From NCBI GenBank assembly GCA_011032825.1, contig JAADJZ010000003.1, positions 372,001 to 436,000 on the forward strand: a stretch of DNA of 64,000 nucleotides. Reading direction: 5' to 3'. This DNA comes from Massariosphaeria phaeospora (Eukaryota > Ascomycota > Dothideomycetes > Pleosporales). Below are positions 21,172-31,119 of the stretch, one piece after another (within the stretch, counting starts at the first letter, position 1; the number at the start of each line of letters is the position of its first letter). Below the pieces are notes generated by a model that saw only the letters and a program-made list of their open reading frames with translations, made no database searches and was not told the DNA's origin. Position numbers and translations under genes: made by a program.

Positions 21172-21565
21172 CTACTCTACTTCTTCTCGTGTCAGGATGT
21201 TAACCCTATTGAGGTATTGCAGTATCTCCAGCTGACGCGAACCTTCTATCTTTTTCATTGAATCAATTGGCTTTGCCGGTTGTTCGAGGAAGGAGTCTTC
21301 TCTTTGTGTTTGAATCCACACTTGCGTTCGGGCTGCTTCGTGACGGTTCGAAGACATTTTCGGCTGCGCTTTCTCGCTGAGATTTCCGAGTTTGCTCGAT
21401 GCTGAGGGAGAAGCTTGCGTCGTACAGTCTTGGGGCATCGTTTCTGCACTTGCTCACGTAGATGCCGCTTTAATTCTGGGCTTCACAGCTGCAAGAAGCT
21501 GGATGTCCTCGCTGCTCATACGTTGCAAGTTGCTGCTTTCTGCTGAAGCGCTGGTCGAAGCTTGC
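21172..21565 (-). pseudogene. Decayed minus-strand gene (ASTSASAESSNLQRMSSEDI..REEVE)
   Basis: After a splice-acceptor-like CTGACACGACACCTTGCAAG near 21570, one minus frame reads ASTSASAESSNLQRMSSEDI, QLLAAVKPRIKAAST, a TGA at about 21457, ASAETMPQDCTTQASPSASS and so on to NRVNILTREEVE and TAG at 21172. The residue use (Ser/Ala-rich then charged helix) is coding-like across the stop. The TGA could come from CGA by one C-to-T change. From the ATG at 21438 the intact part is 88 aa. No domain was recognised. Confidence 0.4.
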
Positions 21566-21864
21566 AAGGTGTCGTGTCAGCTCATCCACATTCAGGCCGC
21601 TGTGGTTGCGTCTGACTTCGCTGTTTTCGGGGACTTCCGATGTACGCTGGTATATCGGTACTCTGTAGCGGTGGATCTAGGCTCTCAGCGAGACAGTAGT
21701 CGCTGGCTATTGTTATGCTGTGGGGAACCTCATCGGGGGGTATTATCAAGCTTGGTGGCCGTTTATATCGAGAAAAAACACCAACGCTTTTTGAACAATA
21801 AACTATTTACTATCAAGACAAGGCCTAAAATAGCCTTACACTGCGCTTTAGATTGAGATGCCGA

Positions 21865-22975
21865 TACAACCCTTTCTCCTGCTTGACGGGTCTGCGCCGC
21901 TGCTTGACAAGTTTGTCACAGCCCTAGACAAGAACACTAGTAAATGCCCGCAAAACATGTCTGAACACCCGACAAACTTTTCCAACACACCCACCAAATC
22001 CGAGGCAAGCTACTCAAGCATCGCAACTTTAACAAAGACTTCCCCATTATATAATAGAGACTCCGATCTCCTTTGCATTAAATTACACGATCTTGACGTC
22101 GCCGCCTTGTGCATCACCACGAAAGACCAGGTCAGCCCCTCCGCCCACAGATGGCCAGCCGCCGAGAAACACGCTGTATCTGCAGATGCTGGCAACGGAT
22201 ATTCTTGCAGAGCTGCAGAATTGCGCACAAGCTCGCCGACGTTCAGACTCCGTAGTCGCGGCTCTAGCTGCGTTCGATCACTCCCCTCGAACAATCGACA
22301 TTGTACAGCTACACCCAAAATACTCATGCTGCCATATTACGACAGCGGAAATCTAGAGGAACAGAGACTCGGGCTGTGGGGCGCTGCGCAGTGGGAGGCC
22401 ATCGTGGTCGGACGCGGCGCGCCGTCGTCTGCCAGCGCGTCAAGTCAGCGACATAGAGCCTCCACCTATCTATCGAAAGCGCAGATAACACCTCTTTTAC
22501 GCTCTGAAGGGTAAGAGCCCAGGTCTAAAGACCCAGTCGAGGGACCGTCGACCACTGCGCGATGAGCGATTCCCGAACGCGTCGCACTGTATCTGAGTCT
22601 TTCGCACGCCATCAGGATGCAAACAGAGGTAATCTAAACGCCCAGGAACTACATCTTGAGACAGACCAGTAATTAGAGCAGCAGGATTCTAGGATATACA
22701 ACGTTCAGCAGCAAGACGCCGCTGTCCTCGACCTGAAGCCCGGTCCCGAAGCAGCATAACAAACCAGCGACGTCGGATAACCTAACATTGGGCTCTTGAT
22801 ACACTACGATATGTTCCATTGCTTTTGGACCAAGAGATCAAGCTATAACGTCGGGTACGCGGGTGTGGCTTATCACGCTTGAAGGGTTCGGTGCGCATGC
22901 GCTGACGCTGGCAGAATCGATCCCCGTTGAATCGCCGCGTTCCAGTGGCCATAAATGTCACTTCCGAGGTTCTGA
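21865..22975. other. No supported gene
   Basis: A 218-codon plus frame at 21858-22514 is open but unremarkable: Ser/Pro/Arg-rich, no domain, and overlapped by minus frames. From 22515 to 22975 all frames are short. Confidence 0.4.
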
Positions 22976-22984
22976 GACGACTCC

Positions 22985-23551
22985 AGGCTTAGACATCTGG
23001 GCTATGGGACATCCGGAGGTCGATTCGATGATGAATACCTAAATGGGAAACGCCAGCACGAAGCTCCGGCGCCGAACAGGGAAATCGTCGCCCCAGAACG
23101 AGACCACCGGCAGATATAACTGAGGCATTATGGTAACGCCTCTGGGGCAAAGGTTCAGGCTGGAATGCCGAGCATGAGAACGCGACCAAATACGCTGGAG
23201 ACACGCGCTTGCACATACGCAGACGGACTCGACGAAACGTCGGTATTGAATCATTGGCTCTTGGACACACGTATCGGGCATCCAGGTGACCCCACAGTCA
23301 ACTCAAAAGAAGGGATTCAGGCTCACTACGAGGATGCCGACCTCGAGAGTGGGTAGCGGCTCATGGGGCTCTAAAGCGATCACGCCTGGGCACGCGCTTG
23401 CGGCGCTGGGAATTGCGATCATGGAGGCCAGGCTAATTATTACGAGGCCCCGGACGAGGAGGCAGGCACTTACACTGCAACAGAGTTGCTAACGAAGCGC
23501 AGCAAACGTATTCGTCGAACGTCCCAGACGACATGTAGCGAGGCGATTTGA
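22985..23551 (+). pseudogene. Coding relic with several C-to-T type stops
   Basis: One frame reads HLGYGTSGGRFDDEYLNGKR and continues through EIVAPERDHRQI, a TAA, LRHYGNASGAKVQAGMPSMR, then ETRACTYADGLDETSVLNHW, GIQAHYEDADLESG, a TAG (23354), RLMGL, a TAA (23372) and finally ANYYEAPDEEAGTYTATELL to a TGA at 23549. Each internal TAA or TAG could arise from CAA or CAG by one C-to-T change. The frame stays the same throughout, which supports one gene killed by point mutation rather than by shuffling. Family not recognised. Confidence 0.5.
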
Positions 23552-23559
23552 GCTTGAAT

Positions 23560-24780
23560 ACGTCCGCTTTGCAACTTATATCACATTGGCGAGTTGAATT
23601 GTTGGAAAACAAGGTTTGGGCTACTCGTAACAATTTTATTATCACTCTACTTGAGGCTCTCGAACAATGTGCCGTGCCATGATTCATACGTATGTTTTCC
23701 ACCCGCGCCTTTGTCTTTTCTGTTGGACGCCATTTTGGACGCACTTAGCGCCACTTGATAAAAAGAACAAGATCTCCAGTGCCTTGGCTTCGAGTGTGTA
23801 TTTCTCGATACGGTATTCTCTACTCCATGTCCTTGCCAGGTCAACCGAGGCTGCGACAGCCATCTCGATCCATCGTAGTCCGCGCTGTTAGCTGGAGCTC
23901 CGAACCTCGCAAGCTCCTTGACTACGTTCGAGGCGATGCAGCTGTGGCTTGACTGAGTTTTTAGCAAAAGGTAGAGGTATCCTGTGCGTGGGGTCGTTGG
24001 CACGGGCGCCTGTCTGTCTGGAAATCTTAGCCAAGGCTTGAAGATCGGCAGAAGCGAACTGAAATGTAGTCGACGTACTCTCTCGTACCTGAGAACGTAT
24101 AGCTATGGCTTATCCAATCTCTAGCTGGTGGGGTGTGTTTGGGGTCGAGTCCGAAATCCGTTTCAAGATCGACCATCAGCACGGACACCTGACAAGAACC
24201 AGCGACGATCTGCCTGCGCGCTGTCCACTTGTCAAACTTCCTAGATTTGTAACGCTGGAATATTCATAGCAGCCGAATAGTATGTAAAAGCTTGTGGGGT
24301 GATAGGGGTCGCAAGCAGGGTGGATTTTCGACCCCAGGCATTTGTCGTGGCTCGTGAGGCAGAGAAGGTCCAAATGGCCCGGGCCCACTAGGGAACAACA
24401 GACGCATAAGAGTCTTCTATATTCTTTGATACTATCAGTTCCTCTTAGACCCCGCGATTGGTTCGATTTCGCGAAATTTGTCAGAGTCCAAGTAGGTGGC
24501 TCAACGGCGTCTTCAAGGCGTCGAGAGGTAGACTAGGCCTCGGATTCACAATCAAATAGCAGCAGCCAGAGACCGTCTTTCGCAATTGTGAATTATTGAA
24601 TTTTTTTGAACCTCAAAATAGAGTCGATCTGCCCCCACACTGCCCCCGTCTCAGCAACTTCATCGACGCCGTTTTGCCATTAGATCACATTGATGTAGTT
24701 ACAGCTCCTTCCCGAACCGTCGACCCTTCTTGTCGGCCCGCCCCAGAGGCGGCCGTTGTATCCAAGTTATAAATCCGAGC
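23560..24780. other. No supported gene
   Basis: Short frames only on both strands. A 118-codon minus frame at 24003-23647 has no domain and no promoter-like upstream region. An A+T-rich patch occurs near 24580-24620. Confidence 0.4.
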
Positions 24781-24781
24781 T

Positions 24782-25254
24782 TCAAGACGCGTCCCAAAAA
24801 AATTCGGGTCGCTCGAGGGTAGTGATGTCGGTGCAGAGCCTGTCGAGCTTGACGCGGTATGGGTCAAGGATCGGAACGGCAGGAGCGAGGGAGGGGTCGT
24901 CGTCGTAAGAAGGGGGTGTCCGATCTAGGCTCTTAGTTGTTGTAGATTCTGCCGCAGGTGCAGATTCTGGGGTAGTATTGGTATTTGTTGAGCGTGGGGT
25001 CCATGGGGCTTGGGAAGTACCAGGCGCAGTCGCCTCTGGGCGCTTGTCAGCGCTTTGAAATCGAGCAGGGAAAAATTAGACCAAAAAGTTACTCACGTCG
25101 TGTGGATGGTTTCTCGGCGGGAAGGTTGCGCCGCTGGTGCCGTGGAAGTAGTCTGCCCGCCTGACTGGGCCTGCGCTGAAGTCCTTTTCGAATGGCGCTT
25201 CTTCTTGCGCGGTTTCGGTGTCGCCGCTGAGCTTTCGCGATTGGATTCGGCCAT
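24782..25254 (-). CDS. Hypothetical two-exon basic/Thr-Pro-rich protein (142 aa)
   Basis: The minus strand has ATG at 25254. Exon 1 is 25254-25097 and exon 2 is 25052-24782, joined over a 44-bp intron GTGAGT..TCTAAT..CAAAG. The protein starts MAESNRESSAATPKPRKKKR with a basic, possibly nuclear-targeting, patch. It continues through a Thr/Pro/Ala-rich middle and ends YDDDPSLAPAVPILDPYRVK, then LDRLCTDITTLERPEFFWDAS. A second acceptor 17 bases downstream (GCTGACAAGCGCCCAG, ending 25036) would give an 86-aa form ending CGRIYNN. A competing exon-1 frame contains FSAGPVRRADYFHGTSG and cannot be excluded. No known domain. Confidence 0.5.
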
Positions 25255-25259
25255 CTTGC

Positions 25260-27810
25260 AGCTGAATGTCGACTTGGTCTTGCCTCAAGCCGCCGTGGTG
25301 TTGTTTGGGAAGGCACCCCATGAGGCGCTAGGCGAAGCGGGCTTAGCGTGGTTGTGACGCACGGGGCCCGTTTTTGTCTTCAACCTCACAACCCCGCTTG
25401 GCAGCTCACTCACTTAGCGACACTACAACCTTCACGACTCGAGATCTTCTCGCAAGCGCTCTTGATGAGCTTCATTTTTTGCAGAGCTTACGACGTCTTT
25501 CGCACACCGGCGGACGAAGCCATGTCGACTCCCTCCTGCCCATTTCCGAAGTCAGAAGGCGGTCGCTCGCCCCTGCCTCACCATCAGAAAGGTATGCTAA
25601 ACAGCCTCGAGCTGACCTAGAGTCTAGTAATTCTTTGTGCTAATACGGGTAGCATGCTCATACAGGCCATCACGTTGATGGATTGATGAACCGCCACCAG
25701 GCCGTCCAGAACTCGTGATCGCTCACAATCATCACACGCCGGATTCCTCCTCGCATACGACAGGGCCGTCGGAGTCCCTGACCTTGTCGGTGAAGGCAGT
25801 GACAAGAGCACCGATCTTCTCAGAATGACCTTCTCAGGCCTCGGCCTGCACGACAAGTGCCATGGATCTCGTGAAAGGCAGCTTTTCGTGCCAACTCGGT
25901 CATCATCGCCACTGCAAATACCATGCGTGTGAGTATTCCAATCCAATCAGGAGCTTCACGAGCATGAGCTCAGGTCATGCACGTGCCTGCCTTTCAAATT
26001 CCTCGTGCGAAGTTATCTCAAGAGCTTCCCACCCCGGCTAGTCCTTCATGAACGTCTTGATATCATGTATCTTTGCTAACAAACCTTTATAAGGTCACCT
26101 CCTAACTCCCTTTCTGGGGCACCAAGCCTTTCGTTGCGTCAGGGCAAAAGTGCACCGGCACACCCTTTCAAACCTGGCCGTGGTGGAATTGGTACCACGG
26201 TCAGGCCACGGCCGTGGCAACAAACACCACGACAACTATCGCAGCCGCAACCAAGGCATTGTCCTGGCGATCAAACAGCACGCTTAGAGCGACCGCGGCA
26301 CCCCCCTCAAGCAGGGTCAGGGCCAATTGCCCTCGCCAGTAACGAACAAGCTCTCGACTTCTGACACCACTACCCCTCCTACCGTACCAAGCTTTTCGGA
26401 GATCAAGAGACGGGCATAAGTGCCCTACAGGAATCCTGGTTGGTTCGAAAACTCGCAGACGTCGGCATCATATTCACAAGCCACCCACCCTGAGTCGTGG
26501 CTTCGCTTTCATCAAGATGGACACTCACTCCGAGAGTGGATGCAACGTTGATGGACGGCCTCTCAAGTGCAGCGGTGGGAGGGCCACTACAAGCTACCTC
26601 ACTCTGCGAATGCATGCAACTTCAATGTACGGCTCCTCAAGCAACACTTGAATTTCAAGACACCAAACACATGTTCCATATCCGCATTCGACATGAAAGT
26701 TGCACTCCACCAGTCTTAACGACTGGCTCATGCTGCGCGGATCCTTCGGTCTGTTGGTCCTTCAAGTTCTTCATCGATTGCGATCTGCGTCTGCGAGCAA
26801 ATCCCACCCTTTTTTTTATCATCTTGTGTTTTCAATTGCAGCATTGCATGGCGTCCTGGATGGTCCTAGGACGGAAAGGGTAGCCTACTTTCCTTCCTCT
26901 CAAAGTCTACCTTCACACTTTCAAAACATCACTGTCACACTGTTTATTAGAGGGCATGCACGCACACTTTGCATGTTGTAAGTCTAATGAACCTAACTGT
27001 TGCAGCCTTGATTGCTAACTCGGACTAAGTGCACAGCTACCGCCGCTCGCAAAGTCCATCCTTCGAGCCGAAAGCCAAAAAGCCTGTTCGGGGAGTAGTA
27101 TGTTCCCTCTTCTGACGGTGGAAAACCGAGTCTTCCAAGTTGCAATGTAAGCCTTAATTTATACATCCCTAGTAACGTGACCGGGTGGCTGAACGCCATG
27201 AGATCTAGACATTAGATCCGACTGCCGCACGTTGGATGCACGACTTAGCGGACTACACCGACCATGGTCCTGCATCTCGCAGTCGAAGCTCGAAGATTCT
27301 GCTCAACGACATTCACCCGGGTCCTCAAGGTGCGTGAATTATCCTCAAGGCTATAGGTAAGAGTCCTCTTGGGTCCTACAAACTTTTGACGAGTGTCGTG
27401 ACTAATGCTCCATACAGACCCGCATGGGTCAAGAACACGATCCCTCAGCGCACGGCGTCCCACTGCTCTCTCAGAAACCCAAGAGAACACGCACCCCTCT
27501 TCTAGGCGACCAGGTCAAGAGTCTCTCTCAACTTCGTGAGCAAGAACGCAATGGCTTGGAGGCTCTTCCGATCGCGAACTTGCTGGTTAAGTCACACCGA
27601 TACTTCATCAAGCTGCTTGTAACGAGTCCATGGTGTCCAAAATACTCCCAGACTGGACCGTCAACTGGATTGGACAGGGTCTGCCTCGCATTGAGTTCTC
27701 TGAAGGTGCGAACATCAAGGCGGAACTAGCGAATCGTGTAAGAAGCTAATTCTAGTGCTTGCAGATGTCGAGCGTAAGATCTATTAAAGCTCGACCGTGA
27801 GGTCTATTGA
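25260..27810. other. No supported gene
   Basis: Frames up to 128 codons occur (26497-26883 plus, 25946-25617 minus), but none shows a domain, a convincing start context or splice structure. A weak repeat pair (GATG.ACTTCAATG.ACGGC.CCTCAAG) lies near 26540 and 26615. Confidence 0.4.
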
Positions 27811-27813
27811 AGG

Positions 27814-28287
27814 ATGGAGTCTTTGGATTATTTCGGCACCGCGACCGATACCGGAAAGCCGAAGTCTGTGATCATCAACTACGGCACGAATGGCCGCAGC
27901 CTGGGCACGGCAATGATTACCTTCTTCAAGTACCAGCTCGACTGCTGCATCTGGGGCATGAATACTGGAAAGCCCAAGTTGGTGGTCATCAAATCCACTG
28001 ACTGGGACGAAGTCTTCCAAAGTAAACTCTTGGCCCTCATTGCGAGATTTCGGGAGGAGCCACGTGCTGGTGGTCTAACCCAGAAGGACCTCAAGGAGTT
28101 TATTGACAAGGCCTACTCTGAGATAGATGAGATGCTCTTTGCTGGCCGTCCACTCAGCGACAACCAGATCAACATGCGCGCTATGACAAAGGTGTTCACC
28201 ATAACCTCAAGCACAGGCTGGACTGCTGCATCTGGGGCATGGACTCTAAAGCCCCAAACAAGGGGTAAAGGTTTTAAGCCTTTATAG
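27814..28287 (+). pseudogene. Chimeric ORF with an ALY/Yra1-like RRM piece
   Basis: ATG at 27814 opens a 157-codon frame. It reads TGKPKSVIINYGTNGRSLGT then AMITFFK, which matches the RRM beta2-beta3 region of ALY/Yra1 (a NYG.NGRS.G.A.I.F pattern). This is followed by an unrelated QLDCCIWGM string and a helical block (DWDEVFQSKLLALIARFREE .. LTQKDLKEFIDKAYSEIDEM) I do not recognise. The CTGGACTGCTGCATCTGGGGCAT string recurs at ~27935, 28213 and 28571, showing local duplication. Probably not a functional gene. Confidence 0.45.
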
Positions 28288-28329
28288 ATGCATCCGCCAA
28301 CTTCAATGCGGTCAGAGACAAGTGTGTGG

Positions 28330-28612
28330 CAAGGATATTTCCACCTGTGACTGGAGAGCTATACTATGACATTGGCATCTCTTCCCCAGTCTTCTAGCGG
28401 ATTGTGTTGTGGCTGGAGAGCCATACTATGACATTGGCATATCCTCCGACGTCTTCCAGCGGATTGTGTTTACGGCAGTTTTGAGAGTGGAGTCGGACGC
28501 CAAAGTCGGTCATCAACAACGGTCACACAGCAGCCTCGGCACCGCCACAATCACCTTCTTCAAGCATGAGCTGGACTGCTGTATCTGGGGCATAGTTTTA
28601 AAGCTGCCCTAG
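28330..28612 (+). pseudogene. Tandem duplicated scraps, second ALY RRM piece
   Basis: The segment GGAGAGC(T/C)ATACTATGACATTGGCAT..CTTC(T/C)AGCGGATTGTGTT occurs twice, about 63 bp apart (28352 and 28415), encoding (E)(L/P)YYDIGISS.VF.RIV. The first copy has TAG where the second has CAG, another C-to-T type stop. After 28490 a second RRM piece reads SLGTATITFFKHEL and then repeats DCCIWGI. Confidence 0.45.
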
Positions 28613-28698
28613 AGGACTGGAACGCATTCAAAGCTGCGAGCGCTGCGAGCGCCGAAGATTCACTGCTTGCTGCTTGGTGGTCCGCCTCACGAAGAACG

Positions 28699-29416
28699 AT
28701 GACGAGTAAAAGACCGGTTGAGGCCCCCCGCTGCTGCCTCTTCTAACACTATCAACACCGAGGATGAAATCGACTGGTCCGACGGCGAGGACTTGCCCAT
28801 CGCCCCTGCGCCGATCAATTCAGTTGTTGTCGTGGCAGTCAAGCCAGTCATTGTCGCGCCAGTCAAGCCCATTTCCGAAGAGGAACTGCTTCGAAGGAAG
28901 AAGGCGGCGACATCATACGACGGCCAGCCCGATCCGGCTAAGGACGCTGTCCGTCTTCAGCAGATGCAGACCATGAACGTCCAGGAACAGCTTCGACGTA
29001 TCCAGGAGAGGCATGGTGGAAAGCCAATCGTTGTTGCGCCCGTCAAGCCGGTTGCTGACAAGCTCATGCGTGCTCGAATCGACGCTCTAGAGCACTGGAA
29101 CGCATCCAAAGCTGCGAAGGCTGCTCAAGCCGAAGATGCACTGCTTATTGCTGACAAGTACATACGTGCTCAAATCGACGCCCTGGCCGCAAACCTCGAC
29201 AGCGGTCTCATGATGCCTATCAATGAAATGCCAAAGGGTCGGAAGCACAAGGCTGCCACCCGCGTACTCCAAGCACAAAAAGCCGAGCAAGACTCATCGT
29301 CAATTCCTGGTCCTGTGGGCTTTGTTGGTGACGGGTATTGTGGTCACCAACCACAGCGCGAATGGCCAATGTCAAAGTACAGTGTTCACACTCATTCAAG
29401 CAGGAGCAGGCTGTGA
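28699..29416 (+). pseudogene. Frameshifted ORF with acidic start, VAPVKP repeats and coiled-coil-like helix
   Basis: ATG at 28699 starts MTSKRPVEAP, but a run of six C (28724-28729) shifts the frame; one C fewer would join it to the long open frame ending at 29416. That frame reads AAASSNTINTEDEIDWSDGE, then a Val/Pro-rich part with repeated VAPVKP (about 28856 and 29035), a charged helix (EEELLRRKKAATSYDGQ, LQQMQTMNVQEQLRRIQERH) and LMRARIDALEHWNASKAAKA. It runs into the ALY RRM fragment. A shorter relative of ALEHWNASKAA lies at 28612, and MEDWNACDLA at 58609. Family unknown. Confidence 0.45.
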
Positions 29417-29765
29417 AAGCCATGGCCGAGCTCGACGGCATGAAGATCGATCGCAAGCCTATCAAGGTCGAGATGGTGGTCCCCGCTGCTCACGTCCCTG
29501 CTACGACCGCGCAGCCCAGCATTGCCGCCCGTGTCCAGTAAGTAGTCTACTTCCTTCTGTTTCGCGGCTAGTAACTAACAACTGCCTAGGCCCGCTCGAA
29601 AGGACAAGCCCAAGCCGGCGACTACCACCAAGAATTCTGGACGTGGACGTGATTCCGGCCCTGGACGCGGTCGCGGCCGTGGAGGATCAAACAAGACCAA
29701 GAAGACCGTCGAGGAAATGGACCAAGAGATGAAAGATTACTTCCCACACCATGCCAACGAAGCCA
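29340..29765 (+). pseudogene. ALY/Yra1 3' half: RRM end, intron, RGG box and C-terminal motif
   Basis: The exon reads HSFKQEQAVKAMAELDGMKI then DRKPIKVEMVV, which is alpha-2/beta-4 of the ALY RRM. A canonical 52-bp intron (29538-29589, GTAAGT, branch CTAAC, AG) follows. The next exon reads PARKDKPKPATTTKNSGRGR, then an RG-rich box and TKKTVEEMDQEMKDYFPHHA. The last motif is the conserved C-terminal UAP56-binding element of ALY/REF. The reading frame is correct across the intron, so this block was copied with its exon-intron structure. The beta-1 to beta-3 part is scrambled just upstream. Confidence 0.7.
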
Positions 29766-30300
29766 GCGACCGACACAAAGACATCTGGACGTGGACGCGG
29801 TCGCGGCCACGGAGGAGTCACCAAGTCAAAGAAGACGGTGGAGGAGATGGATCAGGAGAGGAAAGGTTACTTCCCTCACCGTGCCAACAACAACGACAGC
29901 AATGGTGAGCTCGCAAGGACACGCCGAAGCCAGCGACCGCCAACAAGACATCTGGCCGTGGACGTGATTTCGGCCGTGGCCACGATGAGCCAAAATCCTG
30001 GAATCTCGAGCACGCGATCCCAACTGTGGCTTCCTAGGCTCTCTCCATGGGTTTTCGCAGCTCAAGCAGATCGAATTGCCTAAGCCGGCGCATGAAGATG
30101 GGCGACGGCATCGGCTTCTTACTAAACCAGCAGACTTCGGTGCGGAAGTCAGTACGTTCCAATCATATACCATCGGTAAGGCCGATATCGAGAACAGCCC
30201 GGCCGCTCAATTCTCCACTCGCCTCCGCGGTCGCGGCTATGGAGGAGCGAACAAGACCAAGAAGCCTGTGACCCAGCAAACTGTCAATACAACCCCGCCC
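29751..30300 (+). repeat. Three or more decayed tandem copies of the ALY RGG/C-terminal exon
   Basis: Copy 2 (29751-29905) reads KPATDTKTSGRGRGRGHGG, then TKSKKTVEEMDQERKGYFPH. Copy 3 (29907-29990) reads ARKDTPKPATANKTSGRGRD and breaks. Copy 4 (about 30215-30290) keeps LRGRGYGGANKTKKP then VTQQTV. A last scrap near 30481 reads GNAKAKKTVGEATQQTV. Between copies 3 and 4 a segment at 30098-30160 (GIGFLLNQQTSVRKSVRS in one frame) is shared with 34325-34390 on the other strand. Each copy is truncated at a different point. Confidence 0.65.
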
Positions 30301-30337
30301 GTGGGGCTTCGCCGAGGCCTCGGAGCCTCAGTTCGCG

Positions 30338-30420
30338 ATGTTCGACTGGAATGGCCTCCCGGACGAGCTCAAAGTCCGAATTCTCACAAATTGCTTTCAC
30401 GAAGGCAATGCTAGGTCGTA
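30338..30420 (+). pseudogene. F-box-like scrap
   Basis: The frame from 30338 reads MFDWNGLPDELKVRILTNCF. The LPDEL..RIL pattern is that of an F-box start, which binds Skp1 in SCF ubiquitin ligases. Only about 20 residues resemble the motif and the frame soon becomes unlike any F-box protein. Confidence 0.3.
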
Positions 30421-30929
30421 TGGGGACAGCCGACCCCGGGAAGTGACGGCATACGAGATCTACGACCAGCTGGGCGCGGAGGAAACGCCAAGGCCAAGAA
30501 GACTGTTGGAGAGGCGACCCAGCAAACTGTCATGAACAGCCCGTAAGGACAAGCCTAAGCCGGCATGTTCGCTCCCGTAGGTAGTGCAAATGCAGTCCAT
30601 AACTATTAATGCCGGAGGTAGCCTTGAATAAAGTGACTAAAACTGTGAAGTTCCGAGTAGCGGGGTGAGTGAAGAGGTGGGGTTTCGTTCGTTTGCTATA
30701 GTGTCACAGGCGCAGCGAGCGTTTGCGTAGCCGTTTGCACCCGTTGTCATTTCGATAGACGATCCTCGCCTTGACCCCTCTACTATTGTTTCCCACGTTT
30801 ATATTACCTGCAAAGACTCAATACCCCGCCTTATCAGGTCTTATCTATTGGCCGCCGCTGCTAGGAGCCTCACCGGTGAGGGGTAAAGGTGAGGTGAAGG
30901 TCTCTCCAGGGGGGAAGGGAGATTGTGGC

Positions 30930-30961
30930 TACGTCACGGCCCACCTTGGCCGACTATATAT
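30930..30961 (+). promoter_or_regulatory. CRE-like and TATA elements of the 31.1-kb gene
   Basis: ACGTCACG at 30931 is a half or full CRE (ATF/CREB-type) site, and CGACTATATATTT at 30951 is a TATA element. A C/T-rich leader of about 130 bp and an ATG at 31120 follow. This is the clearest complete promoter arrangement in the window. Confidence 0.5.
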
Positions 30962-31119
30962 TTCCCTCACCCCGCGACCCTTCCTTCCTCAAGCACCACC
31001 AACCTATCAACTCTCAACCCTCGAGCCATTTTTCCAGCTTTTCAGCCTCGCCCAAGCTCACAAACACACCTACTCCACCGTCACCTCTCTCCTCAACACT
31101 AGACATCTTAATCACAAAG

